Source of the DNA: an uncultured bacterium
Lineage (GTDB): Bacteria > Bacteroidota > Bacteroidia > Bacteroidales > Marinifilaceae
NCBI GenBank assembly: GCA_905215395.1
Contig: CAJMQA010000023.1
Location: 1 to 18,908 of the forward strand
DNA length: 18,908 nt
Reading direction: 5' to 3'
Positions 1 through 6,052 of this stretch are shown in pieces. A program made the position numbers and the translations under genes. Every line of letters starts with the position of its first letter. Position 1 is the first letter of the stretch. The notes beneath the pieces are model-generated. The model was not told the DNA's origin. It worked only from the letters and a program-made list of their open reading frames with translations, and made no database searches.

Positions 1-239
1 GTGTGATGCCGCATGACCGTCAGGTAGGACAGACCGGTAAGACCGTTCGTCCGAATCTGTATTTTGCTATGGGTATCTCCGGAGCAATCCAGCATTTGGC
101 AGGTATGGAGGAATCTGATTTGATTATTGCTGTAAACAAAGACAAGTATGCTCCGATTTTCAATGTTGCAGACCTGGGAATTGTCGGGGATGTGAAGAAG
201 ATTGTGCCCTTATTGACCGAGAAACTGGCAAAGAAATAA
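1..239 (+). CDS. etfA: Electron transfer flavoprotein alpha subunit, C-terminal end (partial)
   Basis: This is the last 79 or so codons of a gene that begins left of the window; the stop is TAA at 237-239. The peptide carries the hallmark FAD-binding C-terminal block of EtfA: GQTGKTVRPNLY, then GISGAIQHLAGM, then APIFNVADLGIVGD. EtfA pairs with EtfB and, in butyrate producers, with butyryl-CoA dehydrogenase, where the complex couples crotonyl-CoA reduction to electron bifurcation. The gene directly downstream (crt, 4 bases away) and hbd after it catalyse the two preceding steps of the same pathway, so the EtfA belongs to butyrate (or short-chain acyl-CoA) metabolism rather than to fatty-acid oxidation. 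The upstream partners (etfB, bcd) are probably outside the window. Identification is firm because the motif block is very conserved; only the 5' extent is unknown. Confidence 0.95.
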   Translation, partial: VMPHDRQVGQTGKTVRPNLYFAMGISGAIQHLAGMEESDLIIAVNKDKYAPIFNVADLGIVGDVKKIVPLLTEKLAKK

Positions 240-243
240 ACAG

Positions 244-1023
244 ATGGAGTATCAGAAATTGCTTGTAGAAAAACAGGGGCGCATTTGTCTGGTCAAAATC
301 AATCATCCGGAAGCATTGAATGCTCTGAATACAGCTATTTTACTGGAGTTGGAGCAGGCTTTCGGAGAGATTGCTGCTGATCATGAGACGGATGTGGTTA
401 TTCTGACGGGTGAAGGACGTGCTTTTGTTGCCGGTGCTGACATTTCAGAAATGAGTGTGATGCGGGCGGAGGAAGGAAAACGTTTTGGACGGCTGGGAGC
501 TTCTGTATTCCGGAAGATAGAATTATTGGAAAAACCAGTGATCGCTGCTGTTAATGGTTTTGCCCTGGGAGGTGGATGTGAACTGGCTATGGCTTGCGAC
601 ATCCGTATAGCTTCTTCAAAGGCTAAATTTGGTCAGCCGGAAGTGGGACTGGGGATTACTCCCGGTTTTTCGGGTACTCAGCGTTTACCCCGTCTGGTAG
701 GACCCGGAAAAGCCAAAGAGTTAATCTTTACCGCAGCGGTTATACATGCGGAGGAGGCTTGCCGGATTGGATTAGTGAACAAGGTGGTGGAGCCTGAAGA
801 ATTGATGAATGAGTGTCTGGCATTGGCTCATACTATCGCTTCAAAGGCTCAGCTTGCTGTCCGCTATTCAAAGGAAGCAATCAACCGGGGGCTGGAAACG
901 GATATTGAAACCGGATTGGATATCGAGACCAGTTTGTTCGGTTTATGCTTTGCTACTGCAGATCAGAAAGAAGGTATGGATGCTTTTTTGTGGAAGCGGC
1001 AACCTGAATTTAAAGGAAATTGA
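244..1023 (+). CDS. crt: Crotonase / 3-hydroxybutyryl-CoA dehydratase (enoyl-CoA hydratase)
   Basis: A 259-residue enzyme, the usual length for bacterial crotonases. It reversibly dehydrates (S)-3-hydroxybutyryl-CoA to crotonyl-CoA in the cytoplasm. Visible family marks are the oxyanion-hole segment AGADISEM (residues 63-70), the second oxyanion segment GFALGGGCELAMACD (105-119) and QPEVGLGITPGFSGTQRL (131-148). The two catalytic glutamates align at E113 (in GGGCELA) and E133 (in QPEVGLG); their spacing of 20 matches Glu144/Glu164 of the rat mitochondrial enzyme. The ATG lies 4 bases after the etfA stop and hbd follows after 21 bases, so the three genes are co-transcribed. No clear Shine-Dalgarno site precedes it, as is common in Bacteroidota. 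A different enoyl-CoA hydratase substrate cannot be excluded, but the neighbours favour the C4 butyrate step. Confidence 0.93.
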   Translation: MEYQKLLVEKQGRICLVKINHPEALNALNTAILLELEQAFGEIAADHETDVVILTGEGRAFVAGADISEMSVMRAEEGKRFGRLGASVFRKIELLEKPVIAAVNGFALGGGCELAMACDIRIASSKAKFGQPEVGLGITPGFSGTQRLPRLVGPGKAKELIFTAAVIHAEEACRIGLVNKVVEPEELMNECLALAHTIASKAQLAVRYSKEAINRGLETDIETGLDIETSLFGLCFATADQKEGMDAFLWKRQPEFKGN

Positions 1024-1044
1024 AATCATATAAAGAATAAAGAT

Positions 1045-1890
1045 ATGAAAGTTTGTATTGTAGGAACAGGAACAATGGGAAACGGCATTGCCCAGGTGTT
1101 TGCACAAGCAGGGCATGATGTTTTGTTAAAGGGACGTTCTGAGGCTTCTTTGGCTAAGGCTCATAAAGCCATGGATAAGAATCTTTCCAAAATGGTTGAA
1201 AAAGGAAAACTGGAAGCAGCGGTGAAAGATCAGATTTTGTCCAGAATCTCTGATACCATGCAATATGAGGATTGTGCGGATGCAGATCTGGTAATTGAAG
1301 CTATTGCCGAAGATATGGCTGTAAAACACGAAATATTCAAGTTGTTGGATGGTATCTGTAAGCCTGAAGCTATCCTGGCTACCAACACTTCATCTTTGTC
1401 GATTACAGAAGTTGCTGCAGTAACCAGCCGGCCGGATAAAGTTATCGGCATGCATTTTTTTAATCCTGTGCCTGCTATGAAGCTGGTAGAAGTGATCAAA
1501 GGACAGCTGACTTCTGCAGAGGTACATGACAAGGTATTTGCGCTTTCACAAGAGATTGGTAAAACTCCGGTAAGTGTGGATGAAGCTCCCGGATTTGTTG
1601 TAAATCGGATATTGATTCCTCTGGTAAACGAAGGAATTGGAATCCTTGCTGACGGTGTGGCAAAGAAAGAGGAAATCGATGCTGCCATGAAGTTGGGGGC
1701 GAACCATCCAATGGGACCTCTGGAACTGGGGGATTTGATCGGATTGGATGTTTGTCTGGCTATTATGGAAGTCCTTTACAGAGAATTTGGTGATTCTAAG
1801 TACAGACCTCATCCTTTGTTGCGGAAAATGGTACGGGCCAATTTATTAGGCCGGAAAACGGGGATCGGTTTTTATGACTACCGCAAATAA
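1045..1890 (+). CDS. hbd: 3-hydroxybutyryl-CoA dehydrogenase
   Basis: A 281-residue protein matching clostridial Hbd in length and along its whole sequence. It reduces acetoacetyl-CoA to (S)-3-hydroxybutyryl-CoA, the step before crotonase. The N-terminal Rossmann loop is GTGTMGNG (residues 7-14). The catalytic serine region is TNTSSLSITE (113-122, S116), the catalytic His is H137 in GMHFFNPVPAMKLVE with E149, and N187 lies in APGFVVNRIL. The C-terminal helical domain carries KLGANHPMGPLELGDLIGLD (216-235) and ends GRKTGIGFYDYRK. The end of the second Rossmann strand reads LLKGRSEAS (27-35), lacking the acidic residue that selects NADH in C. acetobutylicum-type enzymes, so an NADPH preference is possible (inference). 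It is the last gene of the operon and is followed by a strong terminator. Confidence 0.95.
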   Translation: MKVCIVGTGTMGNGIAQVFAQAGHDVLLKGRSEASLAKAHKAMDKNLSKMVEKGKLEAAVKDQILSRISDTMQYEDCADADLVIEAIAEDMAVKHEIFKLLDGICKPEAILATNTSSLSITEVAAVTSRPDKVIGMHFFNPVPAMKLVEVIKGQLTSAEVHDKVFALSQEIGKTPVSVDEAPGFVVNRILIPLVNEGIGILADGVAKKEEIDAAMKLGANHPMGPLELGDLIGLDVCLAIMEVLYREFGDSKYRPHPLLRKMVRANLLGRKTGIGFYDYRK

Positions 1891-1910
1891 TCATTTTATG
1901 TAATATGTGG

Positions 1911-1939
1911 AAACTGGGGAATTTTTCCCCAGTTTTTTT
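1911..1939 (+). terminator. Rho-independent terminator of the etfA-crt-hbd operon
   Basis: A perfect 11-bp stem (AAACTGGGGAA at 1911-1921 with TTCCCCAGTTT at 1925-1935) has a three-base loop and runs into seven T residues at 1933-1939. It sits 20 bases after the hbd stop codon, so it ends the butyrate operon and isolates it from the lipoprotein gene at 2084. Confidence 0.92.
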
Positions 1940-2083
1940 ATTGTTTTTCCCCACTTTCCCCATCGTTTATATATGATGTTTTCTGTTAATATATTGATTA
2001 TTAGTATTTTGTTGTGATGGTGCTTTTATGGAATAAAAATTGTCTTTTTATATAACAAAATGTAACTCTAAAAGTGAAAAGTC

Positions 2084-2959
2084 ATGAAAAAGTTTATTGT
2101 TTTAGGAATCGGAGCATCTATGTTCTTTTTGGGAAGTTGTGTGGAAAGTTCTCAGAAATATAAAGATTTACAGGCTCGTCTGGACTCATTGAATGTGGTA
2201 TATACGGCTCAGAATGCTGAAATGGAAAGTATGTTTGCAGATTTGAATGATATTTCTGCCGGAATGCAATCCATCCGGGATGCAGAGCATCTATTGACTT
2301 TACAGGCTGAGAAAGAGAACAAGGCAGGAAGTAAGTCTAAACAGCAGATGGCACAACTGAAAAGTGATATTCAGGCTTTGACAGAGGCAATTGCTTCATA
2401 TAAAAGTCAGATTTCCAAATTGGAAGGGAAAAATAAGAGCCAATCGGCTGAGTTCAAAAGACTGATTGCAAATCTGAATGCTGAATTGGAAGATCGTAGT
2501 CAAAAATTAGACGAATTAACCAGACAATTGACAGAAAAAAATCAGTTATTGGCCGATAAAACTAAAGAAGCGGAAGAGTTGGCTCAGAATGTAGATGCTT
2601 TGGATAAAGAAACTAAAACTCAGAAAGTGACTATTACAGAGCAGGATCAGGCTATTCATCATGCCAATTATTTATTGGGAAGCCGTAAAGAATTGAAGGA
2701 GGCTGGTGTTATTTCCCGTCAGGGGATTTTCTGTCCGCCGATTGTTTCTTCTCAGGCCCAGAACGCTGATTTCATCAGTATTGATGTACGGGAAACTAAA
2801 TCTATCCCCTTGAATGTAAAAAAAGCGAAAGTATTATCTGTTCATCCGGCAGATTCATATACTCTGGAAGCTGGCGAAGATGGTAATCTGATTTTAAAAA
2901 TCAATGATGAGAATGTTTTCTGGAAACAAACGAAATATCTGGTAGTAATGCTTGGATAG
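2084..2959 (+). CDS. Coiled-coil lipoprotein, Bacteroidota conserved, function unknown
   Basis: A 291-residue secreted lipoprotein. The N-terminus MKKFIVLGIGASMFFLGSC is a lipoprotein signal peptide with lipobox LGSC, giving a lipidated C19. Residues about 24-195 are rich in Lys, Glu, Gln, Ala and Leu with heptad-like spacing and form a long coiled coil. A globular tail (about 200-291) follows, starting near YLLGSRKELKEAGVISRQG and ending KYLVVMLG. The combination resembles the Bacteroides proteins annotated as Cbp1-family collagen-binding adhesins, but I recognise that only by architecture, so I name no function. It stands alone: a terminator lies upstream at 1911-1939 and another follows at 2981-3010. 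The start is the ATG at the signal peptide; no other in-frame start gives a lipobox near the N-terminus. Outer-membrane or periplasmic placement is an inference from the lipobox. Confidence 0.88.
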   Translation: MKKFIVLGIGASMFFLGSCVESSQKYKDLQARLDSLNVVYTAQNAEMESMFADLNDISAGMQSIRDAEHLLTLQAEKENKAGSKSKQQMAQLKSDIQALTEAIASYKSQISKLEGKNKSQSAEFKRLIANLNAELEDRSQKLDELTRQLTEKNQLLADKTKEAEELAQNVDALDKETKTQKVTITEQDQAIHHANYLLGSRKELKEAGVISRQGIFCPPIVSSQAQNADFISIDVRETKSIPLNVKKAKVLSVHPADSYTLEAGEDGNLILKINDENVFWKQTKYLVVMLG

Positions 2960-2980
2960 ATTAGAATTTTAGACGACAGA

Positions 2981-3010
2981 AAATGCCCCGGATTTTTCCG
3001 GGGCATTTTT
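2981..3010 (+). terminator. Strong, probably bidirectional terminator
   Basis: A 12-bp perfect stem (AAATGCCCCGGA at 2981-2992 with TCCGGGGCATTT at 2997-3008) has a TTTT loop and continues into T residues to 3010. It ends the lipoprotein gene 21 bases after its stop. Read on the minus strand, the stem is followed by a TTTT run, so it could also stop transcription arriving leftwards from the sigma-factor gene through the decayed gene at 3032-3640. Confidence 0.9.
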
Positions 3011-3019
3011 ATGGAGTGT

Positions 3020-3040
3020 TTCTGGTAAGTCTTACCAGAA
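3020..3040. repeat. Near-perfect palindrome, 10-bp arms with 1-bp centre
   Basis: TTCTGGTAAG (3020-3029) and CTTACCAGAA (3031-3040) are exact reverse complements around a single T at 3030. It directly follows the terminator at 2981-3010 and overlaps the frame-corrected stop codon of the decayed minus-strand gene (TTA at 3032-3034). The tight centre makes an RNA hairpin less likely than a dimer-binding DNA site, a recombination scar or chance. No T-run follows, so it is not a terminator. Confidence 0.5.
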
Positions 3041-3640
3041 GCATATTACTCCGTTTTCGTAAGTGAAAATTCTTTCTTCCCGCCCTCTTGTGCGGTTTCT
3101 CAGCCAGTAAAGTGCGCCGGTAGGGACATGACGAATTCTATACTGTTTTGGGTGGCTTTCCGGATACCTAAGGAGCGCCAGCCTTCCTGACCGTAATACA
3201 GTAGTTCGTAAGTGTTATCCGGATAGATACCATTGGCGTCGTTCCGGGGTAATATCCGGACTTCGCTCAGGGTGACTGGTTTGCCAAAATCGATGACAAT
3301 GCTATCTTTTGAGCTTGCATAGCTCAAAGGATCTTTGTCGAATGCTTTACGGGTATCGTTTGTGTTGGGAGATAATATCCGGGATGGTTTAATGGGGGGA
3401 TGTTGCTGATCGTAAAATTGTAATTCTGCAATGTCGCCGGTTCCGTTAAATAAATAACGGAGGTACTGATAGGGTTGATGGGACCGGATACGAATTGTAT
3501 GATAGGCCATTATCGATGGTTGTTTAATGTGTGAAGCTGTTACGATTTGTTGGAATGAGCTATCCAGAGCACCTTATATTTGTACCGGCATAGTAAACGG
3601 GAAGATATACAATCCCCCGCCCCAGATTTGTGAAACAGAT
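3032..3640 (-). pseudogene. Remnant of a transglutaminase-type secreted protein with discoidin-like C-terminus
   Basis: Three minus-strand pieces in two frames fit together as the C-terminal end of a large Bacteroidota secreted protein (transglutaminase-like core followed by discoidin/F5-8-type modules; family recognised from memory). Piece 1 (about 3640-3578) reads FTNLGRGIVYLPVYYAG. Piece 2 (3573-3131, another frame) contains GALDSSF, YQYLRYLFNGTGDIAELQFY, then FGKPVTLSEVRILPRND and YELLYYG. It runs into a premature stop at 3100-3102. Shifting frame near 3130 restores the expected end, VPTGALYWLRNRTRG, REERIFTYENG and a stop at 3032-3034, so a single-base change there is the likely lesion. 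Between pieces 1 and 2 the usual linker region is missing. The ATG at 3510 would give a 136-residue fragment without signal peptide, so this is best read as a dead gene, not a small protein. The N-terminal part is absent; upstream lies the sigma-factor gene in the same direction. Confidence 0.78.
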
Positions 3641-3844
3641 TTTTTGAATACGAATAATGTTTATGAAATACGAATTTGTAAAGAAAATGTAGATGTTGAG
3701 TTATTGGATCAGCTTCGTGAAAATCGTTTGACTTTCCGGATTCATTTTGTGAAAGAAGATGAAGAGAAATTGGTATGTTATACAACTCTGGGGGGAATGA
3801 AAAGATTATCCCAGAAAAAACACAATAATTTTCATCATATCTGA
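3527..3844 (+). CDS. Doubtful small ORF, 105 codons
   Basis: I do not recognise this reading frame. The first 37 or so codons are antisense to the decayed gene at 3032-3640 and look like a shadow. The later part, from about 3644, looks more protein-like (for example ELLDQLRENRLTFRIHFVKE, then DEEKLVCYTTLGGMKRL), rich in Glu, Lys and Leu, and could be a small protein starting at TTG 3644. It overlaps the 3' end of the sigma-factor gene by 39 bases on the opposite strand, has no clear ribosome site and no signal peptide. It may be a real short gene, a remnant, or chance in an AT-rich stretch; chance or a remnant is more likely. Confidence 0.2.
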   Translation: MCEAVTICWNELSRAPYICTGIVNGKIYNPPPQICETDFLNTNNVYEIRICKENVDVELLDQLRENRLTFRIHFVKEDEEKLVCYTTLGGMKRLSQKKHNNFHHI

Positions 3845-4351
3845 GGAAAAGGCTGACTTTAATTTTTCTATGCTTTTGTATTTTAAAGTTTTTACACTGT
3901 TTACAGAAATTTGAAGTTTTTCTGCAATTTGTTGATTATCAAAACCTTTGAAGGATAGTTCCATGATTTCTTTACTTCGGGGAGGAAGCTTTTCTATTTC
4001 TGCGAGAATCTGCATGGCAACGTCTGCTTCTACAATGACATTGAAGATATTGACCTCTTTCAGAGGATGGTTGTTTAGATATTTAGCTTGCAGCTTGCGG
4101 GTTCGCAGCCATTCAAGTGAAAGGTTATGAACCAGCATATACATATAATTATCAATATTCTCAATATTTTTGTTTTTTCCTTGTAATTCCCAGAGGCGTG
4201 CAAAAGCTTCCTGTACAATATCTTGGGCAGCTGTTTTATCGCAAAGGAAACGGTTGGCTGCGAAACACAAAGAGACATACAAACGGTTCACTAAGCTTTC
4301 GAACTTGGTTGCAGCTGTATTTCCCGTTTGATATGTTATGTTTTTATCCAT
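3806..4351 (-). CDS. ECF-type RNA polymerase sigma factor (sigma-70 family)
   Basis: A 181-residue protein with the two-domain ECF layout. Region 2 spans about residues 17-85 and includes FLCDKTAAQDIVQEAFARLWE-like sequence and NYMYMLVHNLSLEWLR. Region 4 (about 118-168) contains LPPRSKEIMELSFKGFDNQQ followed by the helix-turn-helix IAEKLQISVNSVKTLKYKSI. The C-terminal tail is short and hydrophobic. Factors of this sort redirect RNA polymerase to a surface-system promoter when released by a FecR-type anti-sigma; fecR lies next door, starting 128 bases away in the opposite direction. The divergent layout differs from the usual sigma-then-fecR order on one strand. A TAAATTTG element lies upstream on its own strand. 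Identification as ECF sigma is secure; pairing with the adjacent FecR is inferred from proximity. Confidence 0.95.
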   Translation of the reverse strand: MDKNITYQTGNTAATKFESLVNRLYVSLCFAANRFLCDKTAAQDIVQEAFARLWELQGKNKNIENIDNYMYMLVHNLSLEWLRTRKLQAKYLNNHPLKEVNIFNVIVEADVAMQILAEIEKLPPRSKEIMELSFKGFDNQQIAEKLQISVNSVKTLKYKSIEKLKSAFSSDMMKIIVFFLG

Positions 4352-4382
4352 TTTTATAACATCTTTTTAAGGAATTGCTCTG

Positions 4383-4390
4383 CAAATTTA
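4383..4390 (-). promoter_or_regulatory. Candidate Bacteroidota -7 element for the sigma-factor gene
   Basis: On the minus strand this reads TAAATTTG, an exact match to the TAnnTTTG -7 consensus of the Bacteroidota housekeeping sigma factor. It lies 32 bases before the sigma gene's ATG, leaving a short leader. No convincing TTG-type -33 element is seen upstream, so the match rests on one motif in an AT-rich 128-base divergent intergenic region. Confidence 0.5.
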
Positions 4391-4479
4391 AAAAAAATTA
4401 TAATTCCGTTCATCCTTTTCGTTACTGAGTTAGTCTTTAATATGAATTAAGAGAGGAAAATGTAGTAAAATAGATTCAG

Positions 4480-5667
4480 ATGAACAGAGAGAGTTTAAAT
4501 ATATTGTTAAAAAAAGCCTATTATCAACAGTTTTCTGAGGAAGAGAGGAAAACTTTGAAGTTGTGGTTGGGGGAGTCGGAAGAAAATGCAGAGATGTATA
4601 AACGGTTGATGTCGGGACAGAGCTTGACGGAATATTCGGATTGGGTGACTGGATTCGACCTCTCCCGGGCGATGGAAGCTATCCGGAGTAAGGTGAAACG
4701 GAACAGGCAAAGGAGAATCCGGAAATTAGTAAGTTGGGTGGCTGCCTGTGTAATACTCTGTCTGGGCATAACTTCCGTTTTTTATTTCACTTCAATGGAT
4801 TCAGAACAGGTATTAACAGAACAAATGGCTGCTCAGATACAGCCTGGCTCAGCAAAGGCGATATTGACTTTAGGGGATGGACGGCAAGTGGCTTTGGATA
4901 AAAAACCCATTGAATTGCTTGTCAATAAACAACAAATGGTGACAGGAGATAGTGCGACCTTGAATTATTCTATTGTATTGCCCGCTTCTGAGACCAAACA
5001 GATACAACGGCAGGAAGTGGCAGAATATCATACAATAGAAGTTCCTGCCGGAGGAGAATATCATCTGGTTTTGGCTGATGGTACAAAGATATGGTTGAAT
5101 GCAGAAAGTTCTCTGGTATTTCCGGTTGAATTTTCCGGGAATAAGCGACAGGTTATTTTAAAAGGAGAAGCTTATTTTGAGGTGGCCCGGAATGAACATT
5201 TACCTTTTGTTGTGAGTACAGTCTCCGGGGTACAAATTTGTGTATTGGGAACACAGTTTAATGTGGAAGCTTACGATGACCGGGAAAGTGTAAAGACTAC
5301 TCTGGTGGAGGGAAGTGTAGATGTACAGGCAGGGGGCGAAAAGGTACGTTTGATTCCCCATGAACAATTGCAATATCATAAAAATACTGCTGAAATGGAA
5401 GTCAGGGAGGTAAATGTACGGGAGATTATCGCCTGGAAAAACGGTTGGTTCGTCTTTGATAATACTACATTGGGGGAAATTGTAAAAACTTTGCAACGTT
5501 GGTATAACATAGAAGTAGAATTTATACGTCCTGAATTAGAACATTTGCGTTTCACTGGTGATTTAAGCAGGTATGACTCTTTTGATGCTGTTATCCGGAT
5601 GTTTGAAGATACTAAAAAGCTGAAAATGAGTGTGATATCAAATAGGCTAATTGTCGATAGAAAATAA
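4480..5667 (+). CDS. FecR-family anti-sigma factor with DUF4974 domain
   Basis: A 395-residue single-pass inner-membrane protein. Residues 1-82 form the cytoplasmic sigma-binding part, ending in the basic cluster KVKRNRQRRIRK. The membrane segment is about 84-104 (SWVAACVILCLGITSVFYF). The periplasmic FecR domain spans about 183-285, with the marks TIEVPAGGEYHLVLADGTKI, WLNAESSLVFP, GEAYFEVA and LGTQFNV. The C-terminal DUF4974-like domain (about 322-392) has FVFDNTTLGEIVKTLQRWYN and ends in LIVDRK. In this family the periplasmic part senses the STN domain of a TonB receptor and controls the cognate ECF sigma factor. Both partners are here: the sigma gene diverges upstream and the STN-bearing receptor follows. 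An AGAGAGGA stretch lies about 25 bases before the ATG, too far for a normal ribosome site; an in-frame stop at 4471-4473 rules out an earlier start. Confidence 0.95.
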   Translation: MNRESLNILLKKAYYQQFSEEERKTLKLWLGESEENAEMYKRLMSGQSLTEYSDWVTGFDLSRAMEAIRSKVKRNRQRRIRKLVSWVAACVILCLGITSVFYFTSMDSEQVLTEQMAAQIQPGSAKAILTLGDGRQVALDKKPIELLVNKQQMVTGDSATLNYSIVLPASETKQIQRQEVAEYHTIEVPAGGEYHLVLADGTKIWLNAESSLVFPVEFSGNKRQVILKGEAYFEVARNEHLPFVVSTVSGVQICVLGTQFNVEAYDDRESVKTTLVEGSVDVQAGGEKVRLIPHEQLQYHKNTAEMEVREVNVREIIAWKNGWFVFDNTTLGEIVKTLQRWYNIEVEFIRPELEHLRFTGDLSRYDSFDAVIRMFEDTKKLKMSVISNRLIVDRK

Positions 5668-5739
5668 CGCAGATTAATTTTAAATAAAAATACCTAAAGA
5701 TGAGGATTGTGCTACCTTTTCCTTTCATCTATTTTTATA

Positions 5740-5761
5740 CCGTTAAAAACGGACGTTTTTT
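5740..5761 (+). terminator. Possible weak terminator or attenuator after fecR
   Basis: CCGTT (5740-5744) pairs with AACGG (5748-5752) around an AAA loop, followed after three bases by TTTTTT at 5756-5761. The stem is only 5 bp, so it may end fecR transcription weakly. The same T-run also belongs to one arm of the long-range repeat with 5980-5990, so the two structures exclude each other. Confidence 0.3.
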
Positions 5762-5990
5762 AAGTCACTTTTTAAGCGTAAAAAGTGAGAAATGAAGAGT
5801 AAAAAATCAGAGAATGTCAAGCACAATTTTCTGTAATGGCAAGAATTTTACAGTGTTTTACAAAGTAGTAATTCGCTGATTACAAGTATAATACCACGAT
5901 ACAAGAAAAAAAATCCAAACTGTGGGTTAATTTTTACAGAAAAGTAAAATAGTAGGTTTATAAATTTAAATTTTTCCGAAAAAAACGTCC
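5751..5990 (+). repeat. Nested inverted repeats, possible structured leader RNA
   Basis: Outer arms: GGACGTTTTTT (5751-5761) and AAAAAACGTCC (5980-5990), 11 bp exact. Inside them are a local hairpin, TCACTTTTTA (5765-5774) with TAAAAAGTGA (5779-5788) and a four-base loop, and a second pair, TTTTCTGTAA (5827-5836) with TTACAGAAAA (5934-5943), 10 bp exact, which itself encloses a GTAAT/ATTAC hairpin (5868-5883). The pairs nest without crossing, as in a multi-branched RNA. AT richness raises the chance of accidental matches, so this is suggestive only. Confidence 0.4.
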
Positions 5991-6052
5991 CAATAAAAGG
6001 GTAACTAACTATATGTAATTCAGTGCTTAATATTAATCAAAAACAGAAAAGT

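Larger units (their letters stand above)
5668..6052 (+). promoter_or_regulatory. Long AT-rich leader between fecR and the TonB receptor
   Basis: These 385 bases have no convincing gene. They separate fecR from the receptor operon and so probably hold the sigma-responsive promoter. I see a local hairpin at 5765-5788, two longer-range inverted repeats (5751-5761 with 5980-5990, and 5827-5836 with 5934-5943), a weak hairpin with T-run at 5740-5761, a sigma-70-like TATAAT at 5887-5892, and a near match to the Bacteroidota -7 element, TAGGTTTA, near 5953. Which promoter is used cannot be decided from sequence alone. Confidence 0.55.

Noticed and set aside
1230..1688. 152-residue antisense frame inside hbd
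   Set aside because: It is antisense to a highly conserved enzyme, Ser/Ile-rich with no domain marks, and has no promoter; a shadow frame.
3540..3785. Minus-strand 81-residue frame between the sigma gene and the decayed gene
   Set aside because: Its composition is not protein-like, and a different minus-strand frame carries the recognisable family motif YLPVYY.
5700..5795. 31-codon ORF after fecR that could be a leader peptide
   Set aside because: No ribosome site, no recognisable peptide logic, and its sequence is dominated by the hairpin arms of the leader.
6023..6052. GTG start extending the TonB receptor by 10 residues
   Set aside because: The added residues are polar and precede a normal signal peptide starting at ATG 6053, so the later start fits export better.
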